Of a stretch of 64,000 nt of DNA, positions 19,535-28,883 are shown one piece after another. Each line of letters begins with the position of its first letter. Position 1 is the first letter of the stretch. The translations under genes and the position numbers were made by a program. The notes below the pieces were generated by a model. It saw only the letters and a list, made by a program, of their open reading frames with translations. It ran no database searches and had not been told where the DNA came from. Source of the DNA: Heminiphilus faecis (GTDB taxonomy: Bacteria; Bacteroidota; Bacteroidia; Bacteroidales; Muribaculaceae); assembly GCF_008728965.1 (NCBI RefSeq), contig NZ_VSMC01000005.1, forward strand, positions 62,001 through 126,000, written 5' to 3'.

Positions 19535-19615
19535 GGAGAAAGATGCTGTATTATTAAATGATAATGAAAATGAACGTCGGCCTTTCTCCATAGTTTGGAG
19601 AAGGCCGATTTTTTT
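19535..19615 (+). promoter_or_regulatory. Transcription attenuator of leuACDB
   Basis: The terminator stem pairs 19577-19590 with 19596-19608 (13 bp, one bulged T) and is followed by seven Ts (19609-19615). GGAGAAAG at 19535-19542 is exactly complementary to CTTTCTCC at 19582-19589, the 5' arm of the terminator, so antiterminator and terminator exclude each other. A pyrimidine tract within the leader codons (CTTCTTTCCC, 19485-19494) can pair partly with GGGAGAAAG (19534-19542), giving the expected third structure. This is the 1:2, 2:3, 3:4 arrangement of amino-acid attenuators. Confidence 0.85.
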
Positions 19616-19643
19616 AATTATAAACTAAAACAAATGATAATAT

Positions 19644-21140
19644 ATGAGTGACAGATTGTTTATCTTCGACACTACATTGCGCGACGGCGAGCAGGTGCCC
19701 GGATGTCAGCTCAACACTGTAGAGAAGATCGAAGTAGCCAAAGCTTTGGAAGAGCTTGGCGTTGATGTGATAGAAGCCGGATTCCCCATATCGAGTCCGG
19801 GTGACTTCAACTCGGTTGTAGAGATTTCGAAAGCCGTCACATGGCCTACCATATGTGCGCTTACACGTGCGGTGGAAAACGACATACGTGTTGCCGCCGA
19901 TGCCCTGCAATACGCAAAGCATAAACGCATACACACCGGCATCGGCACATCGGACTACCATATAAAGTACAAATTCAACTCCAATCGCGAGGATATCCTT
20001 GAGCGGGCCATAGCTTGCGTGAAATATGCCAAACGCTTCGTAGAGGATGTACAGTTTTATGCGGAGGACGCCGGACGCACCGACAACGAGTATCTTGCCC
20101 GCGTAGTTGAGGCCGTTATAAAAGCCGGCGCCACGGTAGTCAACATACCCGATACGACAGGTTATTGTCTGCCCTCACAGTTCGGCGAAAAGATACAGTA
20201 TCTGATGGAGCACGTCAAAGGCATACACAATGTCACCATCGCCACCCACTGCCACAACGACTTGGGTATGGCGACGGCCAATACCATGTCAGGTGTGATG
20301 CACGGCGCACGTCAGGCCGAAGTGACCATAAACGGCATAGGCGAACGCGCCGGAAACACCTCTCTCGAAGAGGTGGCCATGATATGCCGCTCACATAAAG
20401 AACTCGGGATAGACACAAACCTCAACACTACTAAGCTCTACGGCATCAGCCGCATGGTGTCAAGTCTGATGAACATGCCGGTACAGCCCAACAAAGCCAT
20501 CGTAGGACGCAACGCATTTGCACACAGCTCGGGCATACATCAGGACGGTGTACTTAAAAATCGCGAAAGCTATGAAATAATCGACCCGAAAGATGTGGGC
20601 GTGGATGAAAACTCCATAGTACTTACCGCCCGTTCAGGACGCGCGGCTCTGAAACACCGATTGCATGTGCTCGGCATAGAGCTTGACAAAGAGGCGCTCG
20701 ACAAAGCTTATGAAGGTTTCCTGCAACTTGCCGATAAGAAGAAAGAAATCAATGACGACGACGTACTGCTGCTCGCAGGCGAACACCGCAAGGCATCGCG
20801 CCGCCTGAAACTCGACTTCCTTCAGGTGACATCAGGTGTAGGCATAAAGTCAGTGGCATCGATAGGTCTTGATATAGCCGGCGAAAAATTTGAGGCATGT
20901 GCATCGGGCAATGGTCCTGTTGATGCTGCCATATCGGCAATCAAGCAGATAATACACCGCAAGATGCTTGTGAAGGAATTTCTCATACAGGCTATCAACA
21001 AAGGCAGCAATGACATAGGTAAAGTGCACATGACTGTCGAACACGAAGGAGTGGCCTACTACGGATTTTCGGCCAATACCGACATTGTGGCCGCAAGCGC
21101 CGAGGCATTCATCGATGCGATAAATAAATTTGTCCACTAA
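19644..21140 (+). CDS. leuA: 2-isopropylmalate synthase
   Basis: 498 residues. LeuA condenses acetyl-CoA with 2-oxoisovalerate, the first step of leucine synthesis. It shows the [13 protein letters not shown] catalytic segment near the N-terminus, the metal ligands in [13 protein letters not shown], and the [15 protein letters not shown] motif of the HMG-CoA-lyase-like barrel. The C-terminal part (about 390-498) is the leucine-binding regulatory domain, so feedback inhibition is expected. First structural gene behind the attenuator. Confidence 0.97.
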   Translation: MSDRLFIFDTTLRDGEQVPGCQLNTVEKIEVAKALEELGVDVIEAGFPISSPGDFNSVVEISKAVTWPTICALTRAVENDIRVAADALQYAKHKRIHTGIGTSDYHIKYKFNSNREDILERAIACVKYAKRFVEDVQFYAEDAGRTDNEYLARVVEAVIKAGATVVNIPDTTGYCLPSQFGEKIQYLMEHVKGIHNVTIATHCHNDLGMATANTMSGVMHGARQAEVTINGIGERAGNTSLEEVAMICRSHKELGIDTNLNTTKLYGISRMVSSLMNMPVQPNKAIVGRNAFAHSSGIHQDGVLKNRESYEIIDPKDVGVDENSIVLTARSGRAALKHRLHVLGIELDKEALDKAYEGFLQLADKKKEINDDDVLLLAGEHRKASRRLKLDFLQVTSGVGIKSVASIGLDIAGEKFEACASGNGPVDAAISAIKQIIHRKMLVKEFLIQAINKGSNDIGKVHMTVEHEGVAYYGFSANTDIVAASAEAFIDAINKFVH

Positions 21141-21163
21141 TCAAGCAACTATATTCATTGTCT

Positions 21164-22579
21164 ATGGCACGGACATTATTTGACAAAATATGGGACGCAC
21201 ACACAGTCAATACGGTTGACGGCGGACCCACACAATTATATATAGACCGCCATTACTGCCATGAGGTGACAAGCCCGCAGGCATTTGACGGCCTACGCAG
21301 GCGAGGGCTGAAAGTATATCGTCCGGAGCGCACTATATGCTCGCCCGACCACAATGTACCTACCCTGCATCAGGACAAGCCCATCAATGACCCCGTGTCG
21401 CGCAAGCAGGTCGAGACACTGTACCGCAACGCAGATGAGTTCGGATTGACACTGTTCGGCCTCGGTCACCCCGGAAACGGTATCATACATGTCATAGGAC
21501 CTGAAACAGGTCTTACACTCCCGGGCTATACAATAGTGTGCGGTGACAGCCATACGTCAACCCACGGAGCTTTCGGAGCCGTAGCTTTTGGCATAGGCAC
21601 AAGCGAGGTCGAAATGGTTCTCGCAACCCAATGCATACTGCAGCCCAAGCCCAAAACGATGCGCATAAACATAGAAGGTCGTCTCGGCAAAGACGTTACG
21701 GCTAAAGATGTCGCTCTATACATAATAGCTCGTATGTCTACAAGCGGAGCTACAGGATATTTTGTAGAATACTCCGGCGAAGTCATACGCAACATGTCAA
21801 TGGAAGAGCGCCTGACCGTATGCAATCTGTCAATCGAGATGGGAGCCCGAGGAGGCATGATAGCCCCCGACAAGACTACATTCGCTTATGTCAAAGGGCG
21901 TAAGTACGCCCCCAAAGGCGAAGCATGGGACAATGCCGTCAAATATTGGGAATCACTTGCATCCGATGACGATGCCGTCTTCGATAAAGAGGTGACATTT
22001 AATGCCGACGACATAGAACCACGCATCACCTACGGTACCAATCCCGGTATGGGCATAGGCATATCCGAAGCCATACCCCACTATGACGGAAACGACGAGG
22101 TAGGTCGCGCATCTTACGAAAAGTCTCTTGAATATATGGGCTTCAATACCGGACAGCATCTTGAGGGAACACCTGTGGATTATGTGTTTCTCGGCAGCTG
22201 CACCAACGGCCGCATCGAAGACTTCCGTGCATTTGCCGGCTATGTGAAAGGCCATCAAAAGGCACCGTCGGTAACGGCTTGGCTCGTGCCCGGCTCCCGT
22301 GCAGTCTTTGAGCAGATAAAAGAAGAAGGCCTTGACATGATACTTGCCGACGCCGGTTTTGAACTGCGTGAACCAGGATGTTCGGCATGTCTGGCCATGA
22401 ACGATGACAAAGTACCGTCAGGAGCTTTGTGCGTATCCACTTCAAACCGCAATTTCGAAGGCAGACAAGGCCCCGGAGCACGCACAATACTTGCCGGACC
22501 GCTCGTAGCAGCAGCCGCGGCAATAACCGGAGTAATAACCGATCCAAGAAAAATCCAATTCACGCATCATGGACAATAG
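21164..22579 (+). CDS. leuC: 3-isopropylmalate dehydratase large subunit
   Basis: 471 residues from the ATG at 21164; a TTG six bases upstream is in frame but would not match [13 protein letters not shown], the usual N-terminus. LeuC carries the 4Fe-4S cluster: [13 protein letters not shown] and [11 protein letters not shown] hold the cysteines, and [13 protein letters not shown] is the aconitase-family signature. With LeuD it isomerises 2- to 3-isopropylmalate. Its end overlaps leuD by 11 bases. Confidence 0.97.
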   Translation: MARTLFDKIWDAHTVNTVDGGPTQLYIDRHYCHEVTSPQAFDGLRRRGLKVYRPERTICSPDHNVPTLHQDKPINDPVSRKQVETLYRNADEFGLTLFGLGHPGNGIIHVIGPETGLTLPGYTIVCGDSHTSTHGAFGAVAFGIGTSEVEMVLATQCILQPKPKTMRINIEGRLGKDVTAKDVALYIIARMSTSGATGYFVEYSGEVIRNMSMEERLTVCNLSIEMGARGGMIAPDKTTFAYVKGRKYAPKGEAWDNAVKYWESLASDDDAVFDKEVTFNADDIEPRITYGTNPGMGIGISEAIPHYDGNDEVGRASYEKSLEYMGFNTGQHLEGTPVDYVFLGSCTNGRIEDFRAFAGYVKGHQKAPSVTAWLVPGSRAVFEQIKEEGLDMILADAGFELREPGCSACLAMNDDKVPSGALCVSTSNRNFEGRQGPGARTILAGPLVAAAAAITGVITDPRKIQFTHHGQ

Positions 22580-23165
22580 CATAACCGTAATAACATCAAG
22601 CGCCATACCGCTGCCGATGGAAAACATCGACACCGATCAGATAATACCCGCCCGCTTTCTGAAAGCGACCTCACGCGAAGGTTTCGGTGACAACCTGTTC
22701 AGAGACTGGCGATATAATGCCGACGGCACGCTCAATACCGACTTCGCACTTAATGACCCGCGTTACAAGGGATGTATACTCGTTGCCGGTAAAAATTTCG
22801 GATCAGGCTCAAGCAGAGAGCATGCCGCATGGGCTATCCATGACTACGGCTTCAAAGTTGTGGTGTCGAGTTTCTTCGCCGATATACATAAAAATAACGA
22901 ACTCAATAATTTCGTGCTTCCCGTTGTTGTCAGCGAGGCTTTTCTCGCGGAGATATTCGCATGCATTGACAGCAATCCCTCAACAGAGCTTAAAGTCGAC
23001 CTACCTGCACAGACCATAACCAACCTTGCCACAGGCCATACCGAAGCGTTCGAGATAAACGCCTACAAAAAACATTGTCTTATCAACGGCCTTGATGACA
23101 TTGAGTATCTGTTGTCGCGGAAAAACGACATAGAGAACTGGGAAAACATGAATAAATTTTACTAA
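22569..23165 (+). CDS. leuD: 3-isopropylmalate dehydratase small subunit
   Basis: 198 residues. It has the small-subunit signatures [16 protein letters not shown] and [17 protein letters not shown], plus the [20 protein letters not shown] segment. It forms the swivelling domain of the LeuCD isomerase. Its start overlaps the end of leuC, suggesting translational coupling for 1:1 subunits. Confidence 0.97.
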   Translation: MDNSITVITSSAIPLPMENIDTDQIIPARFLKATSREGFGDNLFRDWRYNADGTLNTDFALNDPRYKGCILVAGKNFGSGSSREHAAWAIHDYGFKVVVSSFFADIHKNNELNNFVLPVVVSEAFLAEIFACIDSNPSTELKVDLPAQTITNLATGHTEAFEINAYKKHCLINGLDDIEYLLSRKNDIENWENMNKFY

Positions 23166-23177
23166 TACATCAGCGAT

Positions 23178-24239
23178 ATGCATTTAAAAATAGCAGTATT
23201 GCCGGGTGACGGCATCGGTCCGGAGATCTCGGTTCAAGGAGTTGACGTCATGTCGGCAATATGTAAAAAATTCGGTCATACGGTAGAATATGAATACGGG
23301 GTAGTCGGGGCAGTGGCTATTGACCATGTCGGCGATCCATTTCCTCCCGAGACTCTTCAATTGTGTAAAAACAGCGACGCCGTACTCTTTTCGGCCGTAG
23401 GCGACCCCCGCTTCGACAACGACCCTAACGCCAAGGTTCGCCCGGAACAGGGACTTCTCGCCATGCGCAAGCAACTCGGACTGTACGCCAACATACGCCC
23501 AGTAGAGACATTCAAATGTCTTCTTCACAAATCGCCCCTGCGCCCCGAGATAGTCGACGGAGCCGACTTCATATGCATACGAGAACTCACAGGAGGCATG
23601 TACTTCGGCGAAAAGTATGAAGACAACGATCGCGCATATGACACCAACCACTATACCCGTAAAGAGGTAGAGCGCATACTGCGTGTGGCCTATGACTATG
23701 CCATGCGCCGCCGCAAGCATCTCACTGTCGTCGACAAGGCCAACGTGCTTGCGTCATCGAGGCTTTGGCGGAAAGTGGCGCAGGAGATGGAGAAAGAATA
23801 TCCCGAAGTGACCACCGACTACATGTATGTCGACAATGCTGCAATGCGCATGATACAGGACCCGCGTTTCTTCGACGTTATGGTTACGGAGAATACATTC
23901 GGCGACATTCTTACCGATGAAGGTTCGGTGATATCAGGCTCGATGGGCCTTCTGCCGTCGGCCTCGACAGGAGAAAGTACACCTGTATTCGAACCGATAC
24001 ACGGTTCATGGCCTCAGGCCAAAGGGCTCAATATAGCCAATCCGCTTGCACAGATACTGTCGGTGGCCATGCTTATGGAGTATTTTGACTGCCGTGCTGA
24101 AGGTGCGTTAATACGTGAGGCTGTAAATGCCTCGCTATCGGCAGGTGTGGCCACGCCCGATATAACAGGCAATAAAGGCCGGCAATTCAGCACCAGCGAC
24201 GTAGGCGCATGGATCGTCGACTACATCAATCTGAAATAG
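23178..24239 (+). CDS. leuB: 3-isopropylmalate dehydrogenase
   Basis: 353 residues. LeuB oxidatively decarboxylates 3-isopropylmalate with NAD+. It shows [17 protein letters not shown] at the N-terminus, the substrate-binding region [12 protein letters not shown], and the family signature [23 protein letters not shown]. Start 12 bases after leuD. The order leuA-leuC-leuD-leuB, with a terminator after leuB, closes the operon. Confidence 0.97.
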   Translation: MHLKIAVLPGDGIGPEISVQGVDVMSAICKKFGHTVEYEYGVVGAVAIDHVGDPFPPETLQLCKNSDAVLFSAVGDPRFDNDPNAKVRPEQGLLAMRKQLGLYANIRPVETFKCLLHKSPLRPEIVDGADFICIRELTGGMYFGEKYEDNDRAYDTNHYTRKEVERILRVAYDYAMRRRKHLTVVDKANVLASSRLWRKVAQEMEKEYPEVTTDYMYVDNAAMRMIQDPRFFDVMVTENTFGDILTDEGSVISGSMGLLPSASTGESTPVFEPIHGSWPQAKGLNIANPLAQILSVAMLMEYFDCRAEGALIREAVNASLSAGVATPDITGNKGRQFSTSDVGAWIVDYINLK

Positions 24240-24263
24240 CCAATTCATTTTATAACCTATCAG

Positions 24264-24296
24264 AAGGCTGCATCCGTTTTGTGGATGCGGCCTTTT
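24264..24296 (+). terminator. Terminator of the leu operon
   Basis: Arms 24264-24275 and 24283-24294 form a 12-bp stem with one G-T wobble and a 7-base loop, ending in TTTT. It lies about 25 bases after the leuB stop. Confidence 0.85.
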
Positions 24297-24354
24297 ATAT
24301 TTATTAAAACTTTGTGCCATATAGCCGTGTTTTATAAGGAAGACAACTGATGAA

Positions 24355-25770
24355 ATGACCAAATGGGATAAAAAGCGAAACAAATTACTTGCAAAAGCAC
24401 ATCTATGGCGGCAAAAACACGTCTCCGATGCGGTGTTTACGTTTGTCGTGGCATTGCTTATCGGATTATGTACCGGCGTGGGGGCTTTTGTACTCAAATA
24501 TCTTATCGGACATATATCATCCTATCTTTCACAAAACTTGGTCTCGACCGGCAGCAATCCGCATCTGCTACTGCTTCCGTTTACAGGTATATTACTTACA
24601 GGTATATATGTAAGATACATAGCCCGTAAGCCGCTAACCCATGGCACTTCATGCATAATGCATGATATGTCTAAAGATATTTCACGTCTTAGCGGCAGTC
24701 TCACATACGCTCCTATAATCGGCTGTTCAATAACACTAGGATGCGGAGGATCTGCCGGATCAGAAGGACCTATCGCCTACGCGGGGGCTGCTATGGGAAG
24801 CAACATCGGACGTATGTTCAGAGTACATCCCCAATTTCTCATGATGCTTGTAGGGTGTGGAGCAGGAGCCGGCATCGCGGCCATATTCAAAGCTCCTGTA
24901 GGCGGCATGCTGTTCACTCTCGAGGTACTGCGTATGGAACTCACTACCCTATCAGTGGTAATGCTTCTGTCGGCATGCCTTATATCGGCGTTGACCGCCT
25001 ATGTGCTGTCGGGCTGCACGGTCGACCTTGATTATGTCAACGCAGTGCCGTTTGACACATCGACATTGCCTTTTGTGCTTTTATTGGGAATATTTTGCGG
25101 TGTATACTCACTTTTCTATTCGGGAGTGATGAAACGCATGGACCGCTTCTTTGCCGGCCTCCGCAATCCATGGGTAAAAAACATAATTGCAGGATTGTCC
25201 ATATCGGTTCTGGTATTTTTATTTCCCGCGTTTTATGGTGAGGGCTATGATATAATCGAGAAAGTGCTCAACGGCTCTCCACAGGATATAGCCGATTACA
25301 GTATGTTTTATCCGGCCGGAGCCGACAGTATGACATTGCTATTCATGGCAGGGTGTATTATAATTTTTAAAAGTTTAATTACCTCGGCCACTAACAGCGG
25401 TGGGGGTGTGGGCGGTGACTTTGCGCCCACTCTCTTTGCCGGGGCTATGGCAGGGCTTTTTTTCGTAATGTTGCTTAACATGTACTTCGGCACACAACTC
25501 GACTCAGGTAATTTTGCCTACTATGCCATGGCCGGAGTCATGGCCGGAGCCATACACGCACCGCTCATGGCCATATTTCTGACCGTAGAGATGACCGGAC
25601 AATACACCTTGCTTCTGCCCCTCACTATCGTAGCGGCCATATCATACGGCATAGTAAAATTATTTCGCGACAAAAACTTCCTTATAGACAGAATCGAATT
25701 CTGGTATCGCCGTCACGAAAAGCAGGTCAGTCCTCGGAATAATGACGCAACACCCGTCGGTAAGAGTTAA
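24355..25770 (+). CDS. ClC-family chloride channel/transporter without CBS domains
   Basis: 471 residues, multi-pass membrane protein. The ClC anion pathway motif is present as GSAGSEGPIAYAGAAMGSNIG, which contains the gating glutamate (GSEGP). Later helices include GAGAGIAAIFKAPVGGMLFTLEV and SGGGVGGDFAPTLFAGAMAG, both ClC hallmarks. It may act as a Cl-/H+ exchanger; this is family-based. The last 44 bases overlap, tail to tail, with the second ClC gene on the other strand. It lacks the C-terminal CBS pair of its neighbour. Confidence 0.93.
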   Translation: MTKWDKKRNKLLAKAHLWRQKHVSDAVFTFVVALLIGLCTGVGAFVLKYLIGHISSYLSQNLVSTGSNPHLLLLPFTGILLTGIYVRYIARKPLTHGTSCIMHDMSKDISRLSGSLTYAPIIGCSITLGCGGSAGSEGPIAYAGAAMGSNIGRMFRVHPQFLMMLVGCGAGAGIAAIFKAPVGGMLFTLEVLRMELTTLSVVMLLSACLISALTAYVLSGCTVDLDYVNAVPFDTSTLPFVLLLGIFCGVYSLFYSGVMKRMDRFFAGLRNPWVKNIIAGLSISVLVFLFPAFYGEGYDIIEKVLNGSPQDIADYSMFYPAGADSMTLLFMAGCIIIFKSLITSATNSGGGVGGDFAPTLFAGAMAGLFFVMLLNMYFGTQLDSGNFAYYAMAGVMAGAIHAPLMAIFLTVEMTGQYTLLLPLTIVAAISYGIVKLFRDKNFLIDRIEFWYRRHEKQVSPRNNDATPVGKS

Positions 25771-27532
25771 ATATCTTAGACTTTGACACAAAGCCCACAT
25801 ACTTGTCATTCTCGTCGACGACAGGAAGATTCCACGCTCCCGTACGGTCAAAAGTCTTCATCACGTCTTCCATCGGATCGCCGATGCGTATCTTTGCCGG
25901 CGGCATAGACATGAATTTGGACACATACATGCGCTTGTACAGATCAGGACGGAACATAATGTTACGTATATCGTCAAGAAGCACTACTCCCATGAGTTTT
26001 TCATCGCAGTCCACCACCGGAAAGAGGTTACGGTTAGAACGACTTATCACATCGACCATAGCCTTCAGATTCATGTCGGGAGTCACCGGAATAAAATCGT
26101 TTTCTATTACTGAATTTATTTTTAACAACCTCAGCACCGACTTGTCCTTATGATGCGTAAGGAGTTCTCCACGCTTGGCAAGTCGCATGGCATATATGCT
26201 GTAAGGCTCAAAAACCTTTATCGTTCCGTAAGAAATTGTAGATACAATGAGCAACGGTAAAAACAGGTCGTACCCTCCGGTAAGTTCTGCCGTAAGGAAT
26301 ATTGCCATAAGAGGAGCGTGCATCACGCCCGACATGACGCCCGCCATACCCATAAGCGCGAAATTCTTGACCGACAGATCTATATCAAAGCCGATATTAT
26401 TCAACGTAAATGCAAAACAGAAGCCGGCCATAGACCCCACATAAAGGGCGGGTGCAAAAGTACCTCCCACTCCGCCGGCGCCATTAGTCGACGACGTGGC
26501 AAATGCTTTGGCCAGCGTGACACACAGCACATACAGCGCTATGACCCACGGCAGATGACGGTCACCATAAAAAACAGAGCCGTTCAACGCCGCAGCCGGG
26601 TCGCCGTTAAGCATGGATGTGATGACCCCGTATCCTTCACCATACAAAGGTGGGAACACAAATATCAGAATCGCAAGCAGTATACCGCCTATGGCTCCCT
26701 TTTTCCAATGATTTTTTATCGAACCGTAAAAGGTCTCCATCATGTTTATGACACGAATAAAATAAAGAGACACAAATCCGCACAATATACCGAGTATAAT
26801 GGCATACGGGATTCTAACCGGTAGAAAATTCTCACTCTGCGTGAAAAAGAACTGCACATCATAACCGGTAAATACATAGGCCACGGTAGCGGCAGTCACC
26901 GACGATATAAGAAGAGGCATAACCGTGACTGTGGTAAGATCAAGCATCAGTACTTCCAGAGTGAACAGAGCACCGGCAAGGGGTGCCTTGAAAATACCCG
27001 ACAGACCGGCCGCGGCACCACACCCGACCAGCAACATAAGTACACGAGGCGACAACCTAAATGCCTGACCTATATTGGAGCCAATGGCAGCTCCGGTATA
27101 TACTATAGGGCCCTCGGCACCGACCGAGCCGCCGAATCCGATAGTGATTGAACTCGCCACTACCGACGTATAACAATTATGGGCTTTAAGACGGCTTTTG
27201 TTCTGCGAAATGGCATAAAGCACTTTAGTCACACCGTGCGATATATTGTCTTTTACCACATATCTTACATAGCATGAAGCGATAATGATGCCTACAAGCG
27301 GATACAACAGATAAAGATAGTTGCCTCCTGTCACGTCTATATTCAAAAGAAGCGAACTTGATATAAAATGGATAAGCCACTTAAATACCAATGCGGCAAA
27401 CCCGCATAATATACCGATTATGAACGCAAGCATCACTACAAAATCGCGCTCTTTTATATGCTTTTCCCTCCATTGAAGAAGCGAGAAAAACCACTGGTTG
27501 GCCCGGTTCGATATACAGTCAAATGATAACAT
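25727..27532 (-). CDS. ClC-family chloride channel with C-terminal CBS pair
   Basis: 601 residues. The channel body (about 1-450) has GGSVGAEGPIVYTGAAIGSNIG with the gating glutamate, and NGAGGVGGTFAPALYVGSMAG. The C-terminal 130 residues hold two CBS domains (VTPDMNLKAMVDVISRSNRNLFPVVD and RTGAWNLPVVDENDKYVGFVS), which usually bind adenine nucleotides and regulate transport. Its ATG directly abuts the stop codon of the sugar transferase gene (TAA then ATG), so translation is probably coupled. It is a paralogue of the convergent plus-strand gene. Confidence 0.94.
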   Translation of the reverse strand: MLSFDCISNRANQWFFSLLQWREKHIKERDFVVMLAFIIGILCGFAALVFKWLIHFISSSLLLNIDVTGGNYLYLLYPLVGIIIASCYVRYVVKDNISHGVTKVLYAISQNKSRLKAHNCYTSVVASSITIGFGGSVGAEGPIVYTGAAIGSNIGQAFRLSPRVLMLLVGCGAAAGLSGIFKAPLAGALFTLEVLMLDLTTVTVMPLLISSVTAATVAYVFTGYDVQFFFTQSENFLPVRIPYAIILGILCGFVSLYFIRVINMMETFYGSIKNHWKKGAIGGILLAILIFVFPPLYGEGYGVITSMLNGDPAAALNGSVFYGDRHLPWVIALYVLCVTLAKAFATSSTNGAGGVGGTFAPALYVGSMAGFCFAFTLNNIGFDIDLSVKNFALMGMAGVMSGVMHAPLMAIFLTAELTGGYDLFLPLLIVSTISYGTIKVFEPYSIYAMRLAKRGELLTHHKDKSVLRLLKINSVIENDFIPVTPDMNLKAMVDVISRSNRNLFPVVDCDEKLMGVVLLDDIRNIMFRPDLYKRMYVSKFMSMPPAKIRIGDPMEDVMKTFDRTGAWNLPVVDENDKYVGFVSKSKIFNSYRRVLRHYSED

Positions 27533-28174
27533 TTAGATTCCTTTTCCTGTTATTAAAATCTTGATGGTATAAAATATAACTTTCAGATCGGTGTACGGCG
27601 ACATATTGTCGATATAATCAAGGTCGTAACGCAAACGCGCCACCATACCCTGAACATCGGAAGCATAACCGTATCTGATATTGCCCCATGACGTCAGTCC
27701 GGGACGCACGGTGCTGATGCGGCTGTACTCCGGAACATAATCCGATATAAGTTTTGCAAAGTGTTCCCGCTCGGGACGTGGTCCTACAATCGACATATCA
27801 CCCTTTAACACATTCCACAGCTGTGGCAGTTCGTCCAAGTGATATCGACGCAAAAAACGCCCTACACGAGTTATACGCCGGTCATCGGCTACGGCAAGCA
27901 AAGGACCGTTCCGCTCCGCATCGTTAACCATAGTACGCAATTTGTATATAATAAACTTGCGATTGCCACGTCCTAAACGTTCCTGACGAAAAACGGCCGG
28001 TCCGGCAGAATCACATTTTATGATAAAGCACATCACAGCCAAGAAAGGCAAAAGCATGACAATAGAGGGCGCTGCCAAAACAATGTCCGCAATCCGTTTT
28101 GCAGATCCATAAAAAGGCATTTTACCTGACGCGGATATACCACCCGACGCCGTCTGTGCACACTCCACCCTCAA
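27533..28174 (-). CDS. Undecaprenyl-phosphate sugar transferase (WcaJ/PglC-type)
   Basis: Up to 213 residues. Such enzymes attach the first sugar phosphate to the lipid carrier for surface glycan synthesis. It shows the family order: a basic KRIADIVLAAPSIVMLLPFLAVMC re-entrant/membrane helix, GPAVFRQERLGRGNRKFIIYKLRTM, LDELPQLWNVLKGDMSIVGPRPE and VRPGLTSWGNI. The longest start is a TTG at 28174 overlapping the tsaC stop; an ATG at 28120 (MPFYGSAKR) gives 195 residues and also fits the family. No glycosyltransferase locus is adjacent. Confidence 0.9.
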   Translation of the reverse strand: MRVECAQTASGGISASGKMPFYGSAKRIADIVLAAPSIVMLLPFLAVMCFIIKCDSAGPAVFRQERLGRGNRKFIIYKLRTMVNDAERNGPLLAVADDRRITRVGRFLRRYHLDELPQLWNVLKGDMSIVGPRPEREHFAKLISDYVPEYSRISTVRPGLTSWGNIRYGYASDVQGMVARLRYDLDYIDNMSPYTDLKVIFYTIKILITGKGI

Positions 28175-28737
28175 TCTCTAAGTACTTTTATTGAATTATC
28201 AACGTCAACTTTAACCACTCTTGACGGTAAAGCACCTCCACTGTCATCACGCCTTGTGACACAGATATAATCCACGCTATTCTTTATTATATCGTCAATC
28301 TCATCAAATGCAGCCGCAGAAGGCGCCCCGCTTATATTGGCCGATGTAGACACCAACGGCACACCTGACAGGCGGCACAATTCTGAAGAAAATGCCTCTG
28401 AAGTAATCCTGACACCGACACTTCCGTCATCAGCCACAAGTTCGGGAGCTATCCCGCAGGCATCGGGCAACACGACAGTCGTAGGCCTTCCTGAAGCCAA
28501 AAGCAGGCTTTCCGCCTCGGGAGAAACAGAGGCTATCATCTTAGCCACATCTATGGAATGTGTAAGTACAAGCATGGCTTTGGTGTCAACCCGTCGTTTT
28601 ATCTCATAGACACGACGCACAGCCTTGCGGTCGGTAGCGTCACAGCCTATACCCCATACGGTATCGGTAGGATAAAGTATGACTTTCCCTTCTTTTATCG
28701 CTTCACATGCCTGTTGTAAATCCTGCTCTGTCGACAT
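28171..28737 (-). CDS. L-threonylcarbamoyladenylate synthase (TsaC/Sua5/YrdC family)
   Basis: 188 residues. It makes threonylcarbamoyl-AMP, the precursor of t6A37 in ANN-decoding tRNAs. It carries the N-terminal GKVILYPTDTVWGIGCDATDRKAV, the KRRVDTKAMLVL segment, and VRITSEAFSSELCRLSGVPLVSTSANISG, all YrdC-domain signatures. It lacks the extra C-terminal domain of Sua5, so is closer to TsaC. First gene of the three-gene minus-strand cluster with the sugar transferase and ClC; a minus-strand -7 element (complement of CAAAGATA, 28760-28767) lies 23 bases upstream. Confidence 0.93.
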   Translation of the reverse strand: MSTEQDLQQACEAIKEGKVILYPTDTVWGIGCDATDRKAVRRVYEIKRRVDTKAMLVLTHSIDVAKMIASVSPEAESLLLASGRPTTVVLPDACGIAPELVADDGSVGVRITSEAFSSELCRLSGVPLVSTSANISGAPSAAAFDEIDDIIKNSVDYICVTRRDDSGGALPSRVVKVDVDNSIKVLRD

Positions 28738-28759
28738 ACAGCTATCTTAATTATGTTTA

Positions 28760-28767
28760 CAAAGATA
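28760..28767 (-). promoter_or_regulatory. -7 promoter element for tsaC-like operon
   Basis: The minus strand reads TATCTTTG, a TAnnTTTG match, 23 bases before the ATG at 28737. Confidence 0.5.
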
Positions 28768-28851
28768 GCTCATCGATGTGAAACGACGAAATTTATTGTG
28801 GTTTTTGCATAGTTTAAATCGCATAAAATCGCTGCGCCGAGAATAAATTAT

Positions 28852-28859
28852 TAACTTTG
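28852..28859 (+). promoter_or_regulatory. -7 promoter element for uvrA
   Basis: TAACTTTG matches TAnnTTTG and lies 24 bases before the uvrA ATG. No LexA-like inverted repeat was recognised in the spacer. Confidence 0.5.
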
Positions 28860-28883
28860 TAAGTTAACACTAACGCGACATTA

